A stretch of 6,406 nucleotides of DNA from Oscillibacter sp. (GTDB taxonomy: Bacteria; Bacillota; Clostridia; Oscillospirales; Oscillospiraceae): NCBI GenBank assembly GCA_024404295.1, contig JAKSQE010000076.1, positions 1-6,406 on the forward strand, written 5' to 3'. Below the pieces are notes generated by a model. The model saw only the letters and a program-made list of their open reading frames with translations, ran no database searches and was not told the DNA's origin. This document shows positions 1 to 5,572 of the stretch, piece by piece (the stretch's first letter is position 1; every line of letters starts with the position of its first letter). The position numbers were made by a program, and so were the translations under genes.

Positions 1-1
1 C

Positions 2-85
2 CGGGGCATCATTGGCGTTGAACTTTTTCCGAAAACGACCACAGCCGAGGCTGTTCGGGCGATTTTTCAGACGCTACCGAAATAA
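2..85 (+). CDS. 3' end of an unidentified gene (last 27 codons)
   Basis: An open frame enters from the left edge and stops at a TAA at 83-85. Its C-terminal residues read RGIIGVELFPKTTTAEAVRA followed by IFQTLPK. This looks like real protein: a beta-strand-like GIIGVEL, then an amphipathic helix AEAVRAIFQTL, with mixed charge and no low-complexity bias. The other open frame here (from base 3) is rich in Arg and Phe and is less protein-like. I cannot assign a family from 27 residues. The gene runs toward the arc operon (convergent). No U-tract terminator directly follows its stop; the first hairpin downstream (91-110) lacks a T run, so its transcript may continue to the terminator at 264-292. 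The call as a coding 3' end is inference from composition. Confidence 0.45.
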   Translation, partial: RGIIGVELFPKTTTAEAVRAIFQTLPK

Positions 86-90
86 ACTAC

Positions 91-110
91 CAGTCGAGGA
101 AACTCGACTG
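91..110 (+). other. 8-bp perfect hairpin with GAAA tetraloop
   Basis: Bases 91-98 (CAGTCGAG) are the exact reverse complement of 103-110 (CTCGACTG) and enclose GAAA, a GNRA tetraloop, so the RNA stem would be very stable on the plus strand. It starts five bases after the stop of the upstream gene. No T run follows (the next bases are TGAGTCGG), so it is not a standard intrinsic terminator. It may be a 3'-end stabiliser of the upstream mRNA or part of a leader. Two alternative pairings compete with it: 105-109 with 113-117 (CGACT/AGTCG), and 98-105 with 121-127 (one bulged A). I recognise no known riboswitch consensus. The pairing is seen; any function is inference. Confidence 0.45.
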
Positions 111-118
111 TGAGTCGG

Positions 119-147
119 TTGAGTTCCGGAGGCGCATGCGCTATGCT
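119..147 (+). promoter_or_regulatory. weak candidate sigma-A promoter before a tiny ORF
   Basis: TTGAGT at 119-124 and TATGCT at 142-147 each match the sigma-A consensus hexamers at four of six positions, with an ideal 17-nt spacer. A start near 154 would give a transcript of about 140 nt ending at the terminator at 264-292, with a strong Shine-Dalgarno at 162-168. The spacer contains the 10-base palindrome GCGCATGCGC (132-141). Four-of-six matches are common by chance, and the region could instead be read through from the upstream gene. Confidence 0.28.
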
Positions 148-176
148 GAAACCAATCGATCAAGGAGGAAACAGGC

Positions 177-257
177 ATTATAGAGCCGGAGCGGGCCGTC
201 GCCATGCTGGGTATCGGTCTGGCCTGTCTGGCGGCTGCCGAGATCCAAAAGAAGTGA
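177..257 (+). CDS. possible 26-aa hydrophobic small protein with AUU start
   Basis: A perfect AAGGAGG (162-168) is followed after 8 nt by ATT at 177, in frame with 26 codons ending at TGA 255-257. If AUU initiates, the peptide is (M)IEPERAV followed by AMLGIGLACLAAAEIQKK. It has an acidic N-terminus, about 15 hydrophobic residues (7-21, rich in Ala, Leu and Gly, one Cys) and a basic tail ending in Lys-Lys, the shape of a very short membrane peptide. The terminator begins 6 nt after the stop. The first ATG in this frame is at 204, would give only 17 residues, and has no good ribosome binding site. AUU starts are known but rare (infC is the classic case). Alternatives are a decayed remnant of a longer gene, a sequencing error in an ATG, or a non-coding RNA. 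The ATG at 143 in another frame gives an Arg/Gly-rich product running through the terminator and is less credible. I recognise no family. Confidence 0.28.
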   Translation: MIEPERAVAMLGIGLACLAAAEIQKK

Positions 258-263
258 ATATAG

Positions 264-292
264 AAAAACTGCCGCGAAAGCGGCAGTTTTTT
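264..292. terminator. bidirectional intrinsic terminator between convergent units
   Basis: Bases 264-275 pair with 280-291 in a perfect 12-bp stem (GC-rich core CTGCCGC/GCGGCAG, then five A-T pairs) around a GAAA loop at 276-279. On the plus strand six T (287-292) follow the GC core, and on the minus strand the five A at 264-268 give a U-tract. It therefore ends plus-strand transcripts coming from the left and also the arcABD mRNA. The arcD stop codon (293-291 on the minus strand) lies inside the outer edge of the structure. Confidence 0.92.
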
Positions 293-1682
293 ATGCGAAT
301 ACCACGCCGAAAATTAAAAAGACGCATGTGAGGAGCAGGAAACCGGCAAATAATTTCCACACGAATTTGATCCATTTTTCGTAGGGAACTTTGCCCAGAG
401 CCAGCGCGCCCATCAACACGGCGGCGGTGGGGGTGATAATGTTCACCAAACCACTGGCAGACTGGAATGCGGTCACAACCAAGTCTCCGCCTACCCCGGC
501 AAACTGTCCCAAGGGTGCCACCACCGGAACGGAGAGGGTCGCCAAACCGGAGGAGGACGGGATCAAGACAGAGAGCGGCAAATAGATGAGATAGACCAGC
601 AGCACAAAGGGGATTGCACCCAGACCGGATAAAGCACCTTCGCCCCAATGGAGAATGGTGTCGGTGATGTGACCGTCGTTCATCAGCACGGTGATACCAC
701 GGCTGATACCGATGATGAGCGCCACGCCCAGCAAGTCTGCGCAGCCCTCCACAAACGTTTCTGCCAGTTCCACTTCCCCCATGCGGTCGATGAGACCTAC
801 CGCGATACCACCCACCAAAAACAGAGCGGACAGCTCCGGAAACCACCAACCCAGCGTAGGCAGGGGCAATCCCATCTCGCCAAAAGGAATGACGCCGTAA
901 ATCATCACCAGGAATGTGGCCACAAATACTGCCAGAATTACCTTGTGACGAGCGGTCAATTCGGTCCGTTGTGCGGCATCAACATGAATCTTTCCGCTGC
1001 CGACACCCACCACGGAACGGGACGGATCCCGCTTGACCTTGGCGGCATAAGCGGAAACGTACCAAATGGCAATTCCCTCGAACACGACGAGCTGCAGTAG
1101 CCGCAGCAAAATCCCCTCACCCAGGGAGACACCTGCAAAACCGGCAGCAATGCCTGTGGCAAAGGGGTTTACTGTGGAAGAGATCACGCCTGCTCCGGCA
1201 CCCAGCAAAATGACCGCAATACCCACCACGGCGTCATAACCGGCTGCCAGAAAGACGGGCAGCAGCAGAGGGTAGAATGCCATGGTTTCCTCCCACATAC
1301 CGTAGGAAGTGCCACCGAGACCGAAAAAGATCATCAAAATAGGAATGAGCCACGCTTCCCGGCCGCCCAGAGCAGTGATGACCTGACTGACGCCGGCGTC
1401 AATGGCACCGGTTTTCATGACCACGCCCAAAAAACCACCTACCATAATGATGAACAGGCACACATCCACCGCATCGTAAAAGCCGTGAAAGGCAGCCTTC
1501 AGCACAGCGCCTACGCCTTGCGGAGTCTGCGCCACCAGATGATACGTTCCGGCGGTAGGTATGCCGTCTGCATAGTCATAGCTGCCAGCCGGAATGATCC
1601 AAGTGGCGATCGCTACCAGAATGATCAGAAGAAATAGGATGGTGTAGGCTGTGGGCATGTGGAATTTGCGTTTTTCCATCAT
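291..1682 (-). CDS. arcD: YfcC-family carrier, probable arginine/ornithine antiporter ArcD
   Basis: This is a 463-aa polytopic membrane protein of the YfcC/C4-dicarboxylate anaerobic carrier-like family (ion transporter superfamily). Visible hallmarks are an N-terminal membrane segment at about 10-32 ending in WIIPAG, FGLGGTSYGMWEE (about 120-132), STVNPFATGIAAG (169-181), GISRGITVLMNDGHITDTIL (325-344), IPSSSGLATLSVP (374-386) and SGLVNIITPTAAVLMG (410-425). Length is typical. Being last in an arcA-arcB operon, it most likely exchanges external arginine for ornithine in the cytoplasmic membrane, as proposed for YfcC-type ArcD proteins of streptococci; this type is unrelated to the APC-type ArcD of Pseudomonas. 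The start ATG shares its A with the arcB stop (TAATGATGG), a second ATG follows directly, and no strong ribosome binding site precedes it, so translation is probably coupled to arcB. The family is clear; the substrate is inferred from context. Confidence 0.86.
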   Translation of the reverse strand: MMEKRKFHMPTAYTILFLLIILVAIATWIIPAGSYDYADGIPTAGTYHLVAQTPQGVGAVLKAAFHGFYDAVDVCLFIIMVGGFLGVVMKTGAIDAGVSQVITALGGREAWLIPILMIFFGLGGTSYGMWEETMAFYPLLLPVFLAAGYDAVVGIAVILLGAGAGVISSTVNPFATGIAAGFAGVSLGEGILLRLLQLVVFEGIAIWYVSAYAAKVKRDPSRSVVGVGSGKIHVDAAQRTELTARHKVILAVFVATFLVMIYGVIPFGEMGLPLPTLGWWFPELSALFLVGGIAVGLIDRMGEVELAETFVEGCADLLGVALIIGISRGITVLMNDGHITDTILHWGEGALSGLGAIPFVLLVYLIYLPLSVLIPSSSGLATLSVPVVAPLGQFAGVGGDLVVTAFQSASGLVNIITPTAAVLMGALALGKVPYEKWIKFVWKLFAGFLLLTCVFLIFGVVFA

Positions 1683-2680
1683 TATTTTCCGATGGTTGCC
1701 ACCATGATGGCCTTGATGGAGTGCATGCGGTTTTCGGCTTCGTCAAACACCACGGAGTGTCTGGAGCGGAACACTTCGTCAGTGACCTCCCGAATGTCAA
1801 TACCTTTGTCCATCCATTCTTTTGCCATTTTCGTGTTGAAGTCGTGGAAAGAGGGTAGACAGTGCATATACAGCACGTCGGGGTTGCCGGTGGATTTTAG
1901 CACGTCCTCCGTTACACGGAAAGGCGACAGTAGTTCTGCCCGCTTAGGCGTTTGCTCCTCCTCACCCATGGAGGCCCAGATGTCACCATAAATCACGTCG
2001 GCATCTTTGACATCATTCATATTGTCAGTTATTTCGATCAGTCCGCCGGTTTCTTTTGCGGTGGCAAAGGTGGTTTCAATTACTTTGGGGTCCATCTGCT
2101 TTGCCAGTTCCTCCGGACCGATGGCCACGAAGTGCATGCCCATTTTGGCTGCACCGATCATCCACGCATAACACATGTTGTTCCGAACATCGCCGGGGAA
2201 CACCACTTTCACTTTGTTCAGCGGCTTGTGGACATGCTCTTCAATGGTCATCATGTCAGCGAGGATCTGGGTGGGGTGGTCGGCGTCAGTCAGACCGTTC
2301 CACACGGGAACGCCTGCCCATTTTGCCAGATCCTCCACCACGCTCTGTTCATAGCCGCGGTACTCAATGCCATCGAAAAAGCGGCCTAAGACTTTAGCGG
2401 AGTCCTCCAACGACTCTTTTTTGCCCATCTGAGAGCTGCCGGCATCCAGATAGGTGACGTGTGCGCCCTCCTGCGTGGCTGCGACCTCAAAGGAGCATCG
2501 AGTGCGGGTGGAGGTCTTTTCAAACAGCAGCACAATGTGCTTGCCCTTCATAGTGGGCTCGCAAATGCCTGCCCGACGCTTGGCTTTCAGGTTGTGACCT
2601 AAATCCAGCAAATAACGGATCTCTTCGGGGGTAAAATCCTGCAAAGTCAAAAAACTACGGCCTTTTAAATTAACTGCCAT
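1682..2680 (-). CDS. arcB: ornithine carbamoyltransferase, catabolic (ArcB)
   Basis: A 332-aa cytoplasmic enzyme of the aspartate/ornithine carbamoyltransferase family. In the arginine deiminase pathway it runs as citrulline + phosphate giving ornithine + carbamoyl phosphate. Numbering from MAVNLKGRSF, it has the carbamoyl-phosphate loop STRTR (57-61), HPTQ (135-138), the second-domain FPGDVRNN, the ornithine-binding DIWASMG (about 233-239) and the catalytic HCLP (273-276). The length matches OTCases. The start at ATG 2680 is chosen because AAAGGAG sits 8 nt upstream; an in-frame TTG at 2686 would leave only 2 nt. It follows arcA by 21 nt and overlaps arcD by one base. The operon position indicates the catabolic (arcB) rather than biosynthetic (argF) role; sequence alone does not separate the two. 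All key residues are present. Confidence 0.96.
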   Translation of the reverse strand: MAVNLKGRSFLTLQDFTPEEIRYLLDLGHNLKAKRRAGICEPTMKGKHIVLLFEKTSTRTRCSFEVAATQEGAHVTYLDAGSSQMGKKESLEDSAKVLGRFFDGIEYRGYEQSVVEDLAKWAGVPVWNGLTDADHPTQILADMMTIEEHVHKPLNKVKVVFPGDVRNNMCYAWMIGAAKMGMHFVAIGPEELAKQMDPKVIETTFATAKETGGLIEITDNMNDVKDADVIYGDIWASMGEEEQTPKRAELLSPFRVTEDVLKSTGNPDVLYMHCLPSFHDFNTKMAKEWMDKGIDIREVTDEVFRSRHSVVFDEAENRMHSIKAIMVATIGK

Positions 2681-2688
2681 CGTCAATT

Positions 2689-2695
2689 CTCCTTT
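2689..2695 (-). promoter_or_regulatory. ribosome binding site of arcB
   Basis: AAAGGAG on the minus strand, within the 21-nt arcA-arcB gap and 8 nt before ATG 2680. It decides the start: the longer frame from TTG 2686 is too close to be used. Confidence 0.85.
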
Positions 2696-2701
2696 ATCTT
2701 G

Positions 2702-3925
2702 TTATTGTGGGTCGTCTCGAACGAGAGGCATGGACATACATCTGGGGCCGCCACGTCCACGGCTCAGTTCAGCGCTGGGAATGGCGTGAATACGAATGCC
2801 TGCTTCTTCTAAAGCCCGATTGGTCACATGGTTGCGGGTGTAGACCACCACTTCTCCGGGGCCAATGGCCAGCGTGTTGCTGCCGTCACTCCACTGCTCA
2901 CGAGCTGCGTCGATCTCGTGGCCCTGTCCGCAGGCGATCAGAGTGACGTGGTCCAGATGCAGATGCTCTTTCAAAATGTCTTCCAGACGGCCTTCCTCTT
3001 GCTGAATTTTCAGTTTACCGTCCTCAAGCTCCATAACAAACACGGTGATGCTGGAGAGAATGTTGGGGTGAACGGTGAATTTATCGCTGTCCACCATGGT
3101 AAACACGGTGTCCAAATGCATGAAAGAACGGCTCTTGGGAATGTTGAATGCCAGCACCTTTTTGAAAGTCAAACTGCGGCTCAGCACCGTCTGGGCCAGC
3201 TGGTCGATGGAGTCGCCTTGTGTGCGCTCGGAAATGCCCACAGCCAAGACCTCTGGTGACAGCACCAGAATGTCACCACCCTCCAGGGAAGAGGTGGCGC
3301 TGCGGTCGTACCAACGAGGCGCATCCTTATAAATCGGATGATGCTCAAAGATATAGCGGCCGAACAACGTCTCTCGATTGCGGGTGATGGTGCGCATCTT
3401 GTGGATGGACACGCCGGTGCCGATGGTGGCAAAGGGGTCACGGGTAAAGTAGAGGTTCGGCATAGGGTCGATAGCGAAGGGATAGTCCTCATTCATGGCG
3501 GAGAGAAAGTCGCCGAGACTGGCATTGGAGCGGTGCAGGTCGCTTTTCCGAATGCCTGCCATCATGGTGGATACCATGCGGCGGTCATCCATGCCGGATA
3601 GATAGTCCTGCAAAACATTGCGTGTTCGCTCATCACTGACGCCGGCCTCGTTCAGAAAGTCGTGAACAAAATCCTGTCGAACTTCCAGCGAGGTTAGGGA
3701 TTCCACCACCAAATCGGTGAGGTAAACCACTTCTACGCCGCACTGGCGCAGGCACTCGGCAAAGGCGTCGTGCTCCTGTTGAGCTTCTTTCAGATAGGGG
3801 ATGTCGTCGAACAGCAGCCGCTCCAGATATTCCGGCATCAGGTTTTCCAATTCCTGTCCGGGGCGGTGGAGCATCACTTTTTTCAGCCGTCCGATTTCAG
3901 AGGTGTTATGGATGCCTGTTTTCAA
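2702..3925 (-). CDS. arcA: arginine deiminase (ArcA)
   Basis: A 407-aa cytoplasmic enzyme that hydrolyses L-arginine to L-citrulline and ammonia, the first step of the arginine deiminase pathway and part of acid resistance in many anaerobes. Numbering from the TTG start, it opens GIHNTSEIGRLKKVMLHRPG and carries FTRDP (160-164, substrate-binding Asp163), SLEGGD (Glu215, Asp218), the HLD motif (His270, Asp272) and GRGGPRCMSMP with nucleophile Cys396. These match the conserved guanidine-modifying-enzyme active site, and the length fits the family (about 405-413). The start is placed at TTG 3925: AAGGAGTGAT lies upstream and the family's N-terminus begins here. The in-frame ATG at 3961 would add 12 residues without a ribosome binding site, and the longest frame (from 4012) runs into the upstream terminator. 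It is the first gene of the arcABD operon, 21 nt before arcB. No arcC or arginine regulator is adjacent. Confidence 0.96.
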   Translation of the reverse strand: MKTGIHNTSEIGRLKKVMLHRPGQELENLMPEYLERLLFDDIPYLKEAQQEHDAFAECLRQCGVEVVYLTDLVVESLTSLEVRQDFVHDFLNEAGVSDERTRNVLQDYLSGMDDRRMVSTMMAGIRKSDLHRSNASLGDFLSAMNEDYPFAIDPMPNLYFTRDPFATIGTGVSIHKMRTITRNRETLFGRYIFEHHPIYKDAPRWYDRSATSSLEGGDILVLSPEVLAVGISERTQGDSIDQLAQTVLSRSLTFKKVLAFNIPKSRSFMHLDTVFTMVDSDKFTVHPNILSSITVFVMELEDGKLKIQQEEGRLEDILKEHLHLDHVTLIACGQGHEIDAAREQWSDGSNTLAIGPGEVVVYTRNHVTNRALEEAGIRIHAIPSAELSRGRGGPRCMSMPLVRDDPQ

Positions 3926-3935
3926 ATTCCAATCA

Positions 3936-3941
3936 CTCCTT
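3936..3941 (-). promoter_or_regulatory. ribosome binding site of arcA
   Basis: AAGGAG on the minus strand, continuing as AAGGAGTGAT, close to the full anti-SD complement AAGGAGGTGAT. The spacer to TTG 3925 is 10 nt, slightly long. It supports the TTG start over the ATG at 3961, which lies upstream of it. Confidence 0.7.
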
Positions 3942-3953
3942 TTCAGAGATGTG

Positions 3954-3996
3954 TTTATCATTTCTGAATTTTGGAATTTCATACATGGAGAGGCAA
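3954..3996 (-). promoter_or_regulatory. probable arcABD promoter region (exact boxes uncertain)
   Basis: A promoter is expected here because the MATE terminator ends at 3995 and arcA starts at 3925. Two minus-strand candidates, both with 17-nt spacers and roughly four-of-six matches per box, are visible: TTGCCT (3996-3991) with CAAAAT (3973-3968), and ATGAAA (3982-3977) with GATAAA (3959-3954). Neither is near consensus, which would fit an operon needing an activator. The choice between them cannot be made by reading. Confidence 0.35.
3965..3981. promoter_or_regulatory. imperfect dyad, possible ArgR-like operator of arcA
   Basis: TGAATTTTGGAATTTCA is a 17-base imperfect palindrome with six of eight arms paired and outer halves TGAA/TTCA. 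Known ARG boxes have TGAAT and ATTCA arms bound by ArgR/AhrC-type regulators, but with a shorter centre (14-base core), so the fit is partial. It lies among the candidate arcA promoter boxes, where an operator is expected. The symmetry is seen; the regulator is a guess. Confidence 0.25.
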
Positions 3997-4025
3997 AAAA
4001 AGTCCTGCACAAATCTGTGCAGGAC
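3995..4025 (-). terminator. intrinsic terminator of the MATE gene
   Basis: On the minus strand a perfect 10-bp stem, GTCCTGCACA with TGTGCAGGAC (4025-4016 with 4011-4002), closes a 4-nt loop and is followed directly by seven U (4001-3995). It begins 5 nt after the MATE stop codon. It separates the MATE transcript from the arc operon read in the same direction, so arcA needs its own promoter. Confidence 0.94.
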
Positions 4026-4030
4026 GGAAA

Positions 4031-5407
4031 TTATGATTGCTGGAGTTCAAACATGGCTTTTCGGAACTGCAGGAAAAACAGTGTCGCCGTGGTTGTCACC
4101 GCTAAGAAATCCGCTACCGGTTCTGCTAAAAAGACAGCAAAGGCTTTGTCTGCGAAAAAGTTGGGTAGAATATAAATCAAGGGAATCAGTAGAATGATTT
4201 TTCGCAACACCGCCAAAAACAGGGATGTAATGGCGTTACCCAGTGCTACAAAGGTCTGCTGGCAGGCAATTTGAATACCGAACAGGCCTGTGGTACCCAT
4301 GTAGATACGTAAGGCCCGGGCGGCGTATGCCACCAGTTGCGGGTCATCATTAAAGAGGTGGATAAAGGCCGAGGGGAAAAGCTGTACCATTCCCCAGAGA
4401 AACAGAGAGTAGCCAAGGCAGATCAGCAGCAGATAGCGGAAAGCATCTTTTACCCGCTGCGCATCTCTGCGTCCGAAGTTGAAACTAATAATAGGCTGAG
4501 CGCCTTGCGACAGGCCTTGCAAGGGCATCATGGCAAACTGCATGATGCTGGTGAGAACGGTCATGGAGCCCACAGCAATGTCGCCGCCGTATTTCAGTAG
4601 GGACGAGTTAAAGCACACTGCGATCAGACTTTCAGTGGATTGCATGATAAAGGGTGATAGGCCCAAGGCGAGGCAGGGTAAAAAGACAGCAGGGACGGGA
4701 CGCAGATACTGTTTTTGCAGTTTCCATTTGGTCTTGCTTCCGGTGAGGAATCGCAGCACCCACAGGCAGGATACCGCCTGAGACAGGATGGTGGCCAGCG
4801 CTGCACCCCGAACGCCCAGACGCAGGCCGAAAATAAAGATGGGGTCTAAAACAGTATTTAAGATGGCACCGATGAGTACGGTTTTCATGCTGTCCATGGT
4901 GAATCCCTGGGCGGTAATATAGGCATTCATACCCAAGGTCACCTGCACAAAAATCGTGCCAAAGGCGTAGATCTTCATGTAGCTTAGGGCGTAGTCAATG
5001 GTATTGTTGCTGGCACCAAAGGTCAGCAACAGCGGTTCGGCAAAGAGCAGAAACACCACGGTCAACACGATGGAAATGCCCACCAGCAGCGTAAAGCAGC
5101 TGCCCATAATTTTCTGAGATTGCTCCGAATCCCCTTTCCCTTCGGCAATGGAGGCTCTGGGTGCGCCTCCCATGGCCACCAGAGCAGCAAAGGCGGAAAT
5201 GATCATAATCAGCGGCATGCAGACACCCACGCCGGTAAGGGCCAACTTGCCTACGGTGTCGGCAGGCTGCATGTGGCCGATGTAGACACGGTCCACCAAG
5301 TTGTAGAGCATATTCACCACTTGCGAGGTGATGGTTGGTAGCGACAATGTCAGCAAAAGCTTTGCCACAGAGCCGGAACCTAAGTCGACGGAGCGTTGAT
5401 CTGCCAT
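4031..5407 (-). CDS. MATE family efflux transporter (MepA/NorM-like)
   Basis: A 458-aa integral membrane protein, the usual length and 12-helix architecture of the MATE family, which exports cationic drugs, dyes or metabolites in exchange for Na+ or H+. Hallmarks in two pseudo-repeated halves are PTITSQVVNMLYNLVDRVYIG (24-44), NTVLDPIFIFGLRLGVRGAA (184-203) and PLQGLSQGAQPIISFNFG (295-312), with LRKIILLIPLIYILP (401-415) near the end. The NTxLDPIFIFG and QGxxQGxQPIxSFNFG motifs point to the MepA-like branch common in Firmicutes. Start ATG 5407 has GGAGG 7 nt upstream and a good N-terminus. It is a single-gene unit with its own promoter and terminator, divergent from the DegV gene. No TetR or MarR regulator is adjacent, so the substrate cannot be inferred. 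Confidence 0.95.
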   Translation of the reverse strand: MADQRSVDLGSGSVAKLLLTLSLPTITSQVVNMLYNLVDRVYIGHMQPADTVGKLALTGVGVCMPLIMIISAFAALVAMGGAPRASIAEGKGDSEQSQKIMGSCFTLLVGISIVLTVVFLLFAEPLLLTFGASNNTIDYALSYMKIYAFGTIFVQVTLGMNAYITAQGFTMDSMKTVLIGAILNTVLDPIFIFGLRLGVRGAALATILSQAVSCLWVLRFLTGSKTKWKLQKQYLRPVPAVFLPCLALGLSPFIMQSTESLIAVCFNSSLLKYGGDIAVGSMTVLTSIMQFAMMPLQGLSQGAQPIISFNFGRRDAQRVKDAFRYLLLICLGYSLFLWGMVQLFPSAFIHLFNDDPQLVAYAARALRIYMGTTGLFGIQIACQQTFVALGNAITSLFLAVLRKIILLIPLIYILPNFFADKAFAVFLAEPVADFLAVTTTATLFFLQFRKAMFELQQS

Positions 5408-5445
5408 GGGATTTCCTCCCCCAAAATAGGATTTATCATAAAAAT

Positions 5446-5474
5446 ACGATACTGCAACGGGAAAACCCTGTCAA
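5446..5474 (-). promoter_or_regulatory. promoter of the MATE gene
   Basis: On the minus strand a perfect -35 TTGACA (5474-5469) is followed after 17 nt by TATCGT (5451-5446), four of six matches to the -10. A transcription start near 5440 would leave a leader of about 30 nt, carrying GGGGGAGG before ATG 5407. Confidence 0.65.
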
Positions 5475-5507
5475 GTTATTCGCAAATGCACAGAATACGG
5501 TTGACAG
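5468..5507. promoter_or_regulatory. nested inverted repeats between divergent promoters, possible operator
   Basis: CTGTCAA (5468-5474) and TTGACAG (5501-5507) form a 7-bp inverted repeat that contains both -35 boxes. Inside it TATTC (5477-5481) and GAATA (5493-5497) form a second inverted repeat with almost the same centre (about 5487). The outer repeat partly follows from having two consensus -35 boxes back to back; the inner one is not explained that way. A dimeric regulator controlling both genes is possible but unproven. Confidence 0.3.
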
Positions 5508-5529
5508 CGCAAAAAATAATTTATATAAT
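5501..5529 (+). promoter_or_regulatory. perfect-consensus sigma-A promoter of the DegV gene
   Basis: TTGACA (5501-5506), a 17-nt A/T-rich spacer and TATAAT (5524-5529) match the housekeeping consensus at all twelve positions. A start near 5536 gives a leader of about 37 nt with GAGGGTGA (5558-5565) 7 nt before ATG 5573. Expression is expected to be strong and constitutive unless repressed. Confidence 0.92.
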
Positions 5530-5572
5530 TCTGTTAGATAGTTTTCAAAACCAGATTGAGGGTGAACTTACC

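Noticed and set aside
86..176. Known riboswitch, T-box, SRP RNA or small ribozyme
   Set aside because: I compared by eye with the usual conserved cores (T-box GGTGG/ACCGC, SRP apical loop, hammerhead CTGATGA...GAAA, c-di-GMP and cobalamin cores) and found no match; only generic hairpins are present.
110..331. 73-codon plus-strand frame starting with GTG, or from ATG 143
   Set aside because: The product is Arg/Gly-rich and unlike a folded protein, it reads through the strong terminator at 264-292 and into arcD antisense, and its GTG start has no ribosome binding site. ATG 143 does have a GGAGG at 128-132, but the other objections stand.
178..849. 223-codon minus-strand frame overlapping arcD
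   Set aside because: Arg/Gly/His-rich shadow in another frame of the same strand as a confident membrane protein, and it passes through the terminator.
3926..4012. N-terminal extension of ArcA to 4012 or 3961
   Set aside because: The extension from 4012 overlaps the terminator of the MATE gene, neither start has a ribosome binding site, and family members begin near the TTG at 3925.
5396..5572. Upstream extension of the DegV frame
   Set aside because: It crosses the consensus promoter at 5501-5529 and the MATE ribosome binding site. The ATG at 5573 has its own Shine-Dalgarno and gives the family's N-terminus.
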